Shown here: positions 1 to 9,132 of the stretch, piece after piece | Position numbering within the stretch: position 1 is the stretch's first letter | Layout: each line of letters opens with the position of its first letter | Assembly: GCA_013151875.1 (NCBI GenBank) | Contig: JAADHL010000271.1 | Coordinates: forward strand, 1 to 24,880 | Direction of reading: 5' to 3' | Length of the DNA: 24,880 nucleotides | From: Deltaproteobacteria bacterium | Lineage (GTDB): Bacteria; Myxococcota_A; UBA9042; DTJE01 | Program-made: the position numbers and the translations under genes | The notes under the pieces: model-generated | Databases searched by the model: none | Told to the model about the DNA's origin: nothing | The model's input: the letters and a program-made list of their open reading frames with translations, nothing else

Positions 1-717
1 GGGAATGAAATCGAACGCCTTGAAGGATGTACGGTGGGCCCGGTTGTAGTCCGCTATTGTCCCGTACTTGCCTTGCAGCATCCGGTGAAAATGGGCCACG
101 TCGGGCGCGTCGTACCCGAAGTGCCAGGGCGCGTCGTTCGATGTGCAGTACAGGGTCTCGTCGTTGAGCTGGATGGCGATGATGTTCCCACGGGGCGAGG
201 CATGGGGTTTCAGGACGCAGCCGACCTCATGGAGCCAGGTTTTTGCCATGGCGTCGAAAGCAGGGTCGTTGGGCGAGGGAAGCCGCGTGTTGTCGTACTC
301 CCAGAACAGGGGCGTGCCGTCATGGACGCGAACCGGTTCGATGGCCTGGTTGAAGGACGGGGAGGTCACGTCCGGGAGGCCGCCGATATTCAGTTCGGAA
401 TGGACGAAGGGGCCGGGCTTTGCCAGCATCCACAGGCCCTTTTCCTCGCAAAGGTCAAGAAAAGCGACCAGGTCGCGCGAGTCCAGGGTGTCCCCCGTGA
501 AGTCGTAGGTCATGGCCCCGGTGCCGGATTCGTGGACCAGGTGATGACGCCACGGCGTGTAGAAACAGATGACGTTGACGTGAGCGGCCTTCAACTGGTC
601 CAGGCGGGCCGCCCAGTTGGCGCGCGCGTCCCGGTAGTACATGTACTCGGCGCCAACAAAATAGAACGGCTCCCCGTCCTTGAAGAACCGGCCGTTTACG
701 TACGTGAAATCCGCCAT
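1..717 (-). CDS. GH35-like beta-galactosidase, N-terminal part (3' end outside window)
   Basis: The reading frame stays open from an ATG at 717 to the window edge (239 codons), so the C-terminus is missing. An AGAGGA ribosome site lies 8 nt before the ATG. The N-terminus reads like the GH35 TIM barrel: an nGkPF-type opening (DGEPFYFVGAEYMYYR, residues 14-29), W-x2-RLDQLKAAHVNVI (35-50), TPWRHH (54-59), YDFTGD (71-76) and KPGPFVHSELNIGGLP (100-115). The probable acid/base Glu is E187 in IQLNDET; the usual Asn before it is Asp. Downstream residues (W-x-FGYDAPDVAHF, then a KYGTIADYN segment) also recall GH42, so a GH35/GH42-type clan GH-A enzyme is the safest call. No signal peptide is visible at this start. 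It lies 125 nt behind the phosphofructokinase gene on the same strand, which would fit sugar release feeding glycolysis; that link is inference. Confidence 0.82.
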   Translation of the reverse strand, partial: MADFTYVNGRFFKDGEPFYFVGAEYMYYRDARANWAARLDQLKAAHVNVICFYTPWRHHLVHESGTGAMTYDFTGDTLDSRDLVAFLDLCEEKGLWMLAKPGPFVHSELNIGGLPDVTSPSFNQAIEPVRVHDGTPLFWEYDNTRLPSPNDPAFDAMAKTWLHEVGCVLKPHASPRGNIIAIQLNDETLYCTSNDAPWHFGYDAPDVAHFHRMLQGKYGTIADYNRAHRTSFKAFDFIP

Positions 718-740
718 ATGATTATTCCTCTGTTTTAACG

Positions 741-837
741 CGGACTTACGCCCACGACGGCGCGCTCGCGCCGGTTGTCTCGTTCACAATATTTCTTCTC
801 GACGGGCTTACGCCCGCGCCCGCGCACTTGCGCCGGT
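741..837. repeat. Imperfect 35-bp direct repeat with hairpins between pfk and GH35 genes
   Basis: Segments 741-775 and 803-837 align without gaps at an offset of 62 bp, with only about six mismatches. Both contain CTTACGCCC and GCGCCGGT. The first copy holds a perfect stem CGGCGCG/CGCGCCG (758-764 with 767-773); the second holds CGGGC/GCCCG around TTAC. No T-run follows on either strand, so a standard intrinsic terminator is not supported. It may be mRNA-stabilising structure or a remnant of an intergenic repeat family. Confidence 0.6.
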
Positions 838-842
838 CTTTC

Positions 843-2048
843 TCATGAAATGATTTTCCTGTAGCTCAGACGACCCAACTCCGGCAACTCGCCCACAAGG
901 GGCCGAACATAATCCAAAAACTCCGATGTCACGAAACTGGCCTCGTCGTCGATGAACTCGTCGGGCAGGGTCTGTTTGCCCTCGTTTACCCTCACTAGCG
1001 GGACCTCCGTATACACGCACTCGTACCTCGAGCGCGGCCCCCTCTTGAACGCCACCATCAGGCCAGACTCCCCTTCCGCCGCCAGGCGCACCGCATGGAC
1101 CCCGGCCTGGAAAGCCTCTTCCCTGTCCACCATCGACACGCGGTCCATGCCCGCCATCTGGAGGGACTCCACGATCTGGAATTCGCCCCGCACGTCCAGG
1201 TGGTCGCATACCATGCCCTTGACCACTGTCGCCGCGGATGCGCCCCCCATCGCCCCGAACTCGGGGTTGCCGAACTTGTCGAAGGTCCGTGTCCCTGAAA
1301 CGGGGGAACCATCCGCGTACGCTATCCCTTCACCCACCACTATGGACACGTACCCGAACCTCGCGTAGCAGCGCTCGGCATCGGCCAGCAGCCTGTCCTT
1401 TGAAAACGGCCGCTCAGGCACGTAGATGAGATGGGGAGGGTCATCCTCGTACCGTTTGGCCAGGGCCGCCGCGGCCGCGAGCCATCCCGCGTCCCTGCCC
1501 ACGGCCTGGTACACCAGTACGGGGTCCACCTTCCGCATGTCCCTGGCCAGCACGCCTCCCTGCTGCGTGGACAGGGCCACAAAGCGGGCGGCTGATCCAT
1601 ATCCGGGCGTATGATCCGTGCCGTACAGGTCGTTATCCACTGTCTTCGGGATGCCGATGCCCACGAGTTCGTATCCCTCGGACCCGCAGTACTCGATCAC
1701 GCGGTGGGTCGTGTTCTGCGAGTCGTCCCCTCCGATGTAGAAGAAATAGCGGATGTCGTGCTTTCTCAGGACTTCCAGGACCCGGGGCAGGTGTTCGTCG
1801 GTCAGTTTGAGTCGGCACGAACCCAGGGCCGACGACGGTGTGTCACGGACAAGGCGCCAGGTGTCGTCACTCTCGGCGCCCAGGTCCACAAGTTCATCGT
1901 CCAGGAAGCCCTGGATTCCCCATCGCATGCAGTACATATTGCGGATGAAGCCGTGTCTTTTCGCCTCCAGGACCACTCCGGCCAGGGACGCGTTGATCAC
2001 CGCTGTCGGCCCGCCGGATTGTCCAATCACCATGTTGCCTGTCAGCAT
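843..2048 (-). CDS. pfp: Pyrophosphate-type 6-phosphofructokinase
   Basis: This cytoplasmic enzyme phosphorylates fructose 6-phosphate to fructose 1,6-bisphosphate. The N-terminus carries the phosphoryl-donor loop IGQSGGPTAVINAS. The donor-selectivity positions read GGDDSQ (residues 106-111) and PKTVDND (134-140). ATP-dependent enzymes have GGDGS and a Gly at the Lys position, so Asp109 and Lys135 point to pyrophosphate as donor and a reversible reaction. Later motifs TPGYGSAAR, QAVGRDAGWLAA and PHLIYVPERPF are typical of this subgroup. The 401-aa length fits. I prefer the ATG at 2048, which has GAGGTGG just upstream, over a GTG at 2057. The gene follows the nitroreductase by about 40 nt with a hairpin in the gap, and precedes the GH35 gene. 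Donor choice is predicted from motifs only. Confidence 0.92.
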   Translation of the reverse strand: MLTGNMVIGQSGGPTAVINASLAGVVLEAKRHGFIRNMYCMRWGIQGFLDDELVDLGAESDDTWRLVRDTPSSALGSCRLKLTDEHLPRVLEVLRKHDIRYFFYIGGDDSQNTTHRVIEYCGSEGYELVGIGIPKTVDNDLYGTDHTPGYGSAARFVALSTQQGGVLARDMRKVDPVLVYQAVGRDAGWLAAAAALAKRYEDDPPHLIYVPERPFSKDRLLADAERCYARFGYVSIVVGEGIAYADGSPVSGTRTFDKFGNPEFGAMGGASAATVVKGMVCDHLDVRGEFQIVESLQMAGMDRVSMVDREEAFQAGVHAVRLAAEGESGLMVAFKRGPRSRYECVYTEVPLVRVNEGKQTLPDEFIDDEASFVTSEFLDYVRPLVGELPELGRLSYRKIIS

Positions 2049-2066
2049 CTGGTCCACCTCGTTTCC

Positions 2067-2084
2067 ACGGAATCGTGATTCCGT
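2067..2084. promoter_or_regulatory. Perfect 8-bp inverted repeat between nitroreductase and pfp
   Basis: ACGGAATC and GATTCCGT form a perfect dyad separated by 2 nt, filling half of the short gap between the nitroreductase stop and the pfp start. There is no T-run, so it is more likely an operator or an mRNA-processing or stability hairpin than a terminator. Confidence 0.5.
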
Positions 2085-2091
2085 ATCGTGA

Positions 2092-2994
2092 CTACTCCAC
2101 CCAGCGGACTTCCGTCTCGCGCTGTGGGACGCGTAACAGCTTGACTCCGGGCCATCCCAGCGTCAATGCCTCGACGATGGAATGACCATCGGGCAATCCC
2201 AGGATCCGGCCCAGTTCGCCGCCGCCCCTCACGTGCTCGCCCGCGGCCGCGTGGCCCATCCACCCGTTCCAGCACGTGCCCAGGCCATGGGAGTGGGCCG
2301 CAAAAATGATGTTCATGAGCGCCGCGTCGCAGTCCTCCCGCGGCGTCACCGTCTTAGGGGAAGCGCTGACGAAGATCGCGGCCGGTGCATCGTAAGTCAC
2401 CACGTCACGCCCCTGGTCCCACTCTGCGAGGCGCATGCGTATGTCGGGCAACGTAAGAAGTCCGGCGCCCGCGGCAGCGGAGAACCTGGCCACGGTCCGG
2501 ACCATGACCCCGTCCAGGACCCTGGCCAGTTTCCTCATGTAATCCACGGTGGACTCCGCAACCCTGCGCATCCTATCCTTGCCGGACACGACGGTGACCC
2601 TGCGTACCCAGCCCTCCCCGCCGAAGGCCCCGGTGGGCGCGAACCCGGCAGCCGCGGCGATCTCTTCCAGAAGCTCTTTTTCCACGGGCCTGTCGCGATA
2701 GACCCGCACAGATCGCCTCTGCCTCAAAAAGGCCGTCATCGCGTCGGCCGAAACTGGTTTTTTGTCCGCGATCTCGACGAAACGACCAGGGTCCAGGCGC
2801 GAGTGCGTAATGGCCTCGCCCGGGCACACAGCGATGCACTGGCCGCACAGGACGCACTCGTCGGCCCGCTCGATGGTCGGGTTTTCGCCCTTGCTCCACC
2901 TGAAGATCCGGCACGGACAGACCTGCGCGCACAGCCCGTCCTTTTTGCATTTTCCAGCGTCAACCACGATGGCAACCGGCGTTGAAAAATCCAT
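2092..2994 (-). CDS. Nitroreductase family protein with N-terminal ferredoxin domain
   Basis: A flavin-dependent oxidoreductase of unknown substrate. Residues 1-65 form a two-cluster ferredoxin module: C16-x5-C22-x3-C26-P, then C47-x2-C50-x2-C53-x3-C57-P. The nitroreductase fold starts near residue 90 with the FMN-binding signature RQRRSVRVYRDRPV and continues with AAGFAPTG. The C-terminal part contains the GLGTCWNGWMGHAA motif. At 300 aa it matches the ferredoxin-nitroreductase fusion family, in which the Fe-S clusters probably pass electrons to FMN. The ATG at 2994 is chosen because GGAGG lies 6 nt upstream; an upstream in-frame ATG at 3069 lies before the predicted promoter. It heads a possible unit with pfp and the GH35 gene. 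In the first cluster the usual second Cys is Asp19. Confidence 0.9.
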   Translation of the reverse strand: MDFSTPVAIVVDAGKCKKDGLCAQVCPCRIFRWSKGENPTIERADECVLCGQCIAVCPGEAITHSRLDPGRFVEIADKKPVSADAMTAFLRQRRSVRVYRDRPVEKELLEEIAAAAGFAPTGAFGGEGWVRRVTVVSGKDRMRRVAESTVDYMRKLARVLDGVMVRTVARFSAAAGAGLLTLPDIRMRLAEWDQGRDVVTYDAPAAIFVSASPKTVTPREDCDAALMNIIFAAHSHGLGTCWNGWMGHAAAGEHVRGGGELGRILGLPDGHSIVEALTLGWPGVKLLRVPQRETEVRWVE

Positions 2995-3021
2995 TGCAAT
3001 CCTCCCATACAACGGAACCGG

Positions 3022-3050
3022 ATCATCATAGCAGCGGGATTGCGAGTCAA
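3022..3050 (-). promoter_or_regulatory. Predicted sigma70 promoter for nitroreductase-pfp-GH35 unit
   Basis: On the minus strand a TTGACT -35 box (3045-3050) is followed by 17 nt and a GATGAT -10 box (3022-3027); an overlapping TATGAT sits at 3025-3030. The expected start would leave a short leader before the ATG at 2994. Confidence 0.5.
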
Positions 3051-3073
3051 GAATCGGGCGAGTCAACAATCAG
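3042..3073. repeat. 16-bp tandem duplication carrying GAGTCAA in divergent promoter region
   Basis: GCGAGTCAAGAATCGG (3042-3057) is followed immediately by GCGAGTCAACAATCAG (3058-3073), 14 of 16 identical. A third, inverted copy of the heptamer (TTGACTC, 3098-3104) forms the -35 region of the opposite promoter. Confidence 0.6.
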
Positions 3074-3097
3074 GCGGCCTGACGAATGATCCCGTTT

Positions 3098-3126
3098 TTG
3101 ACTCAACACCCGAAACCATGTAGATT
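3098..3126 (+). promoter_or_regulatory. Predicted sigma70 promoter for the GT39 gene
   Basis: TTGACT (3098-3103), a 17-nt spacer and TAGATT (3121-3126) lie about 30 nt before the ATG at 3159, which has GGAGG 9 nt upstream. Confidence 0.55.
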
Positions 3127-3158
3127 TCCCGAGTTTCGCGGCGCGGAGGTGGTCCAGG

Positions 3159-5588
3159 ATGACAATTGCGAAAAACGGGAACGGCCGCACGTCCGTACCC
3201 CCGATCCTGGCCGAGGACTTCGAGTCCATCCGCGCGCGCGAAAAACTGCCCCGTGAATGGTTGGTGGCGCTGCTGGTCCTTTTGGGCGCCGCGCTGATTC
3301 TGATTCCGAACGCCGGTTCCTTCGGGCTGTGGGACTGTTGGGAGACCCACTACGGCGAGGTCGCCAGGTACATGCACGAGACGGGCGACCTCCTGTCGCC
3401 CTGGTGGGGCTACAAGGAGCAGATCGGCTCAGAGCCGACCACCGGCGAATGGTTCTTTTCCAAGCCCATCCTGATCATGTACGGGGAAATAATCTTCATG
3501 AATCTGATCGGCCTCGGGGATTGGGCAATCCGCCTCCCCTGGGCCATCCTGGGGACCCTGGGCATCTTTTTCACTTACGTGACGATAAGCCGGGTGTTCA
3601 ACAGGCGCACGGGGCTTCTGGCCGCCGGCTTCCTGCTGACCGCGCCCCTGTACTTCTTTCTTTCCAGACAGGCGGTCACGGACATGCCCTTCGTCGGCAC
3701 CATGACAATAGGCCTGCTGTTCTTCATCAACGCATACTTCGGGCCTCGATTCACGCCATCGGTGCGCGCGTTCTGGGGGTGGCTGGCGGCCGTGCTGGCC
3801 CTGTTCCTGGTGTCGGCCGTGCCCCAGTTCGTGGACGTCGCCCTGGACCTGGAGCCGGAAAGCGCCTACGAGAACCTGGATGCCGCCATGAGGGCCTGGC
3901 TGATCTTCCAAAAGACAGGCATCTATCACGCCGCGATTTACTTCGTGGTTACCATAGTCCTGATGTTCCTGATCTTCGTGCCGCTGGTGCGCGAGTACCG
4001 GGCCGGCACCCTGCTGACCCCACGGCGCATGGACCTGTGGATGCGACGGTTCTCGCTGTGGACCGCGTACATCTTTCTGGCGTACGCAACCCTTGGCAAG
4101 GGGCTGCTGGGATTCATGCTGCCGGGCGCTATCCTGTTCCTTTACGTGCTGGTCACGGGCGAGTGGCGGGCCGTCAAGATAAAGGATCGATTCAAGAGCC
4201 GTCTAGAGATCCTGCGCGGCACCCTGATGTTGTGTCTGGTCATGCTGCCTTGGTACATGGGCATGTTCGCCAAACACGGCTACGCCTTCTATGCCAGGTT
4301 CCTGGTCCACGACCACTTCAACCGGCTCGCCGCCGGCGTCCACCAGATAGACACCGGGACCTTCGAACACTTCATGAAGTGGCTGTCCATCGGGACCTTC
4401 CCATGGATCGCCTTCGCGCCCCTGCTGATCTGGGGCATTGCACGCCTGAGGCTGAAGGACGCGGACCCCCGGTCACGCCTGAAGCTGTTCCTGTATGTAT
4501 GGGCGTTCTTCGCCTATTTCCTGTTCACCATGTCGGCAACCAAGTTTCATCACTATATCTTCCCGGCCCTGCCCGCGTTCATCATGCTGATTGCCATCCA
4601 TGTGAAGGACTTCCTGAACGACCGTTCATGGGTGGGCCGGATGGCGGCGATAGCCGGGATAGGCATCGTGCTGTCCGTAGGTCTGTGGATCCGCTCGGAC
4701 GAACAGGCGTTTCGCGACATGTTCACCTATAAGTACGACAGGCCCTTGCCCGATCATCCGCCCATTGATCCCGACGCGCCCGTGGCCAACGGGACCACCA
4801 AGACCTGGGCGGAGTCGACGTTCTGGGCAGAGATGAACCCATTGAACCGCGCACTGCTGCAATCGCCCACCCTGGAGTACGAAAACTTCCTGCTCGGCTA
4901 TCTGGTGGTGGCGGTGATAGCCTTCCTGTTGATGATCCCGTCCTATCCGGTCCGCAGGTTCGGGGTCGGCGCACTGTGGATAGCCTCGGTGGGCCTGGCG
5001 CTGTGGTGCCTGAATTACTATATGCCCATGCTGTCCCCTTCGTGGAGCCAGAAATACCTGTTTGACGACTACTTCAAGCAGTGCACCATCCTGGAGAATC
5101 CACCCGAGGTACAGGACGTCTACGAGCCCCTGCTTACCAAGGCTGGGCTGGGTTTCATCCCCGACTATTTTCATCCCTACGGAAAGCGCGTCTGCAAAGA
5201 GGACGTGGTCGCCTGGCTGATTACATGGCGGGGCGAGACGTACTATACGAACAGCGAGATCAAGCCGCTTATGAAGGCCAGCCAGCTAGGCCCCTACCTA
5301 GAGACGATCAACCGCGGCAAGACCTTCTTTGCCCTGACGCAGGCGGGGCGCGCATCCGGGCTCAAGACCTATCTGGACCGCGAAACCGCGAAGCTCAGAA
5401 AGAAGGGCGTACCGGAGTTCGTGAACATCAAGGGCTGGGACGTGGTCACGATCAACAAAGAAAGCCATTACTTCAACCTGGCAAAGGCCACGCCCATAAT
5501 GATGGGCAAGGCGGCCCCTGCGCAGCCATCGTCTGAAATACCCGACGAACTGCCCGAACAGAAGCTTGACGCCCCTCCCGCTATGTAG
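3159..5588 (+). CDS. GT39/ArnT-type membrane glycosyltransferase
   Basis: Predicted inner-membrane transferase that takes a sugar from a polyprenyl-phosphate donor and puts it on a lipid or protein on the outer face. After a first membrane segment (residues 33-52), the first periplasmic loop has WDCWETHYGEVARYM (58-72), the position of the acidic DE motif in PMT/ArnT enzymes. It is followed by a basic and aromatic stretch and by AIRLPWAILG, NRRTGLLAAGFLLTAP and SRQAVTDMPF, all typical of the family. About a dozen hydrophobic segments reach to around residue 620, and a soluble C-terminal region of roughly 180 residues follows. At 809 aa it is longer than ArnT (about 550) because of that tail and long inter-helix loops. 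Substrates cannot be read from sequence. Its last 8 nt overlap the end of the convergent DJ-1/PfpI gene. Confidence 0.88.
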   Translation: MTIAKNGNGRTSVPPILAEDFESIRAREKLPREWLVALLVLLGAALILIPNAGSFGLWDCWETHYGEVARYMHETGDLLSPWWGYKEQIGSEPTTGEWFFSKPILIMYGEIIFMNLIGLGDWAIRLPWAILGTLGIFFTYVTISRVFNRRTGLLAAGFLLTAPLYFFLSRQAVTDMPFVGTMTIGLLFFINAYFGPRFTPSVRAFWGWLAAVLALFLVSAVPQFVDVALDLEPESAYENLDAAMRAWLIFQKTGIYHAAIYFVVTIVLMFLIFVPLVREYRAGTLLTPRRMDLWMRRFSLWTAYIFLAYATLGKGLLGFMLPGAILFLYVLVTGEWRAVKIKDRFKSRLEILRGTLMLCLVMLPWYMGMFAKHGYAFYARFLVHDHFNRLAAGVHQIDTGTFEHFMKWLSIGTFPWIAFAPLLIWGIARLRLKDADPRSRLKLFLYVWAFFAYFLFTMSATKFHHYIFPALPAFIMLIAIHVKDFLNDRSWVGRMAAIAGIGIVLSVGLWIRSDEQAFRDMFTYKYDRPLPDHPPIDPDAPVANGTTKTWAESTFWAEMNPLNRALLQSPTLEYENFLLGYLVVAVIAFLLMIPSYPVRRFGVGALWIASVGLALWCLNYYMPMLSPSWSQKYLFDDYFKQCTILENPPEVQDVYEPLLTKAGLGFIPDYFHPYGKRVCKEDVVAWLITWRGETYYTNSEIKPLMKASQLGPYLETINRGKTFFALTQAGRASGLKTYLDRETAKLRKKGVPEFVNIKGWDVVTINKESHYFNLAKATPIMMGKAAPAQPSSEIPDELPEQKLDAPPAM

Positions 5589-6120
5589 CCTGATTCAGGA
5601 CATCCGTTCGACTTTCAAGGGCCTTCAGCACGGCGCGGGCGAACTGACGGGTATGCATCGGGCCGTCCCCTGTCACGATAAGCCCATCCACGGTCACGGC
5701 GTCTCCAGTATGGACCGCTCCGCACGCCTCCATGGCCTCGCGCTGGTCCGGAAAACTGGTGGCCCGACGCATGTTCAGCACCCCAGCCCGGGCCAGAATA
5801 ATCGGCGCCACGCACAAGGCGGCGAGCACCTTGCCGCCCGCGAGGGCCTGGCAACACAGTCGGTGGGCCGACCGGTTGTCTTCGTATTCCAGGGCCCCGT
5901 ACCCACCAACGAAAACCACGCCGTCGAATTCAGAGGCCCGACAGCCCGCAAGGGCCCGGTCCACGGCAACCCAGGTCCCCAGGACGCCCCTGACCCTGCC
6001 CACAATGGATGATACCGTCACCACCTCGTATCCCGCCGCCTCGAATTCCTTGCGGGGCTCCTCGTACTCCTCGTCCCTGAAGTCCCGGGACCCGACTATC
6101 ATGCAAATTCCGGGCACCAC
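5581..6120 (-). CDS. DJ-1/PfpI family protein
   Basis: A 179-aa member of the class-I glutamine-amidotransferase-like superfamily. The pattern is complete: the opening strand CMIVGSRDF, an acidic E in DEEYEEP, DGVVFVGGYG in the middle, and the nucleophile-elbow motif KVLAALCVAPIILARAGVL with the reactive Cys. The segment TGDGP matches the usual second active-site loop. Members act as chaperones, glyoxalases or proteases, so the activity is not assignable. Two successive GTG codons (6120 and 6117) follow AGGTGG; the second has the better spacing. The start lies 4 nt after the folC stop, which suggests translational coupling and membership of the dnaG-rpoD-folC operon. It is convergent with GT39, with an 8-nt overlap. 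Confidence 0.85.
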   Translation of the reverse strand: MVPGICMIVGSRDFRDEEYEEPRKEFEAAGYEVVTVSSIVGRVRGVLGTWVAVDRALAGCRASEFDGVVFVGGYGALEYEDNRSAHRLCCQALAGGKVLAALCVAPIILARAGVLNMRRATSFPDQREAMEACGAVHTGDAVTVDGLIVTGDGPMHTRQFARAVLKALESRTDVLNQAT

Positions 6121-6124
6121 CCAC

Positions 6125-7393
6125 CTACATGACCCGCAGTTCGTTCAAGGCCTCGCCGACCAGGTGCAGCGAGCCGGAAATCAGCACCGTGCCTTCCAGA
6201 CCCGCCACCATGCGCGCCCGGTCGAGGGCCGCGGCGAACGGTTCGATCACTTCCACGTCACATATCGCGGACTCCCTGGCGGCCCTGGCCAGTTCGCGGG
6301 TTTGGGCCAGTCCGTCAATGGTGGTCTCGATACAATGGTCCACGCAGGGCAGGATCCTGGCCAGCACGCCGCTGAAGTCCTTCAGGGGCCTGCTGGAATG
6401 GACCAGGACCAGGGGCCTGGGTTGAGGATAGGCGTCGAGGGTCTCGACCAGGCGTCCGGCCGCCCCGGGGTTGTGACATCCGTCCACGATGACGCGGGGA
6501 TTTTGGGCAACCACGTGGAACCTGCCTGGCCACCAGGTCGTACGGATGCCTCGTCGCATCCCGCATTCATCCACCTTCAGACCCAGGTCCCGAGCGGCCT
6601 CCGCCGCGGCAAGGGCAAGCGCGGCATTGTCCGCCTGAAACGTGCCCCTGAGCGACAGGCGCGCATCGCTCAAGGACATGCCCAGCCCCTGCCAGTCGAT
6701 GGCCCCGTCGATACGGGTCACCTTGAAGTCCCTTCCCATGCGACGGGAAAACGCCCCAATGTCTTCGATTCCAGGGCCGACGACCGAATCGAACAGCCCC
6801 TTGCCGACGCCGGTGATGAAGGCGCGCCCAGGCCGCGCCACGCCGATTTTTTCAGCGGCGATGTCCTCGATGCGATCCCCCAGGAATCGCTGGTGATCCA
6901 GACTCACGTTGGTCAGCACGCTGATGTCGGCGTCCATTGCGTTGGTCGAGTCGTACCGGCCGCCCATCCCGGCCTCCACCACGGCAACGTCCACGCCCTC
7001 CCCGGCAAACGCCAGAAAACCGATCGCGGTCAGGGTTTCAAAGTAGGTGGTCGGATCCACGCCCTTGCAGTCGGCCAATACGCGCCGGACGGCCAGTCCG
7101 TATTCCAGGAATCGTTCTGCCTCAAGCGGTCTGCCGTCGATCCTGATCCGTTCACGCATGTCAACCAGGTGCGGCGACGTAAACAGGCCGGTGCGGTGCC
7201 CGCAGCAGCGCAGGATGGATTCCAGAAAGGCGGCGGTGGAGCCCTTGCCGTTGGTGCCGGCGATCAGGACCGAACGAAACTTCTTTTGCGGGTTGTCCAG
7301 CCTTTCCAGCAGGGGCCTGATCCGTTCAAGGCCGGGGACGATCCCGGACCTCTGCAGGCCACAAAGAAAGTCCGGGTTGAAGGAGTCGTTCAT
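6125..7393 (-). CDS. folC: Bifunctional folylpolyglutamate synthase/dihydrofolate synthase
   Basis: Mur-ligase-family enzyme that joins glutamate to dihydropteroate and extends folate polyglutamate tails using ATP. The P-loop is GTNGKGST, followed by TGLFTSPHLVDMRERI, the FPGS signature region. VVEAGMGGRYDSTN and the metal- and ATP-binding LTNVSLDHQRFLGD-x2-EDIAAEKIG follow. The C-terminal domain has VIVDGCHNPGA. At 422 aa it is full length. The ATG lies 17 nt after the rpoD stop, with AGGA upstream, so it is probably cotranscribed with dnaG and rpoD; the DJ-1/PfpI gene follows directly. All catalytic motifs seem intact. Confidence 0.95.
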   Translation of the reverse strand: MNDSFNPDFLCGLQRSGIVPGLERIRPLLERLDNPQKKFRSVLIAGTNGKGSTAAFLESILRCCGHRTGLFTSPHLVDMRERIRIDGRPLEAERFLEYGLAVRRVLADCKGVDPTTYFETLTAIGFLAFAGEGVDVAVVEAGMGGRYDSTNAMDADISVLTNVSLDHQRFLGDRIEDIAAEKIGVARPGRAFITGVGKGLFDSVVGPGIEDIGAFSRRMGRDFKVTRIDGAIDWQGLGMSLSDARLSLRGTFQADNAALALAAAEAARDLGLKVDECGMRRGIRTTWWPGRFHVVAQNPRVIVDGCHNPGAAGRLVETLDAYPQPRPLVLVHSSRPLKDFSGVLARILPCVDHCIETTIDGLAQTRELARAARESAICDVEVIEPFAAALDRARMVAGLEGTVLISGSLHLVGEALNELRVM

Positions 7394-7410
7394 GGGTCCG
7401 TCCTGAAGGA

Positions 7411-9128
<1,718 letters not shown>

Positions 9129-9132
<4 letters not shown>

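Noticed and set aside
34..738. Plus-strand frame at the window start
   Set aside because: The minus strand encodes an edge-truncated GH35-like protein with clear motifs over the same bases.
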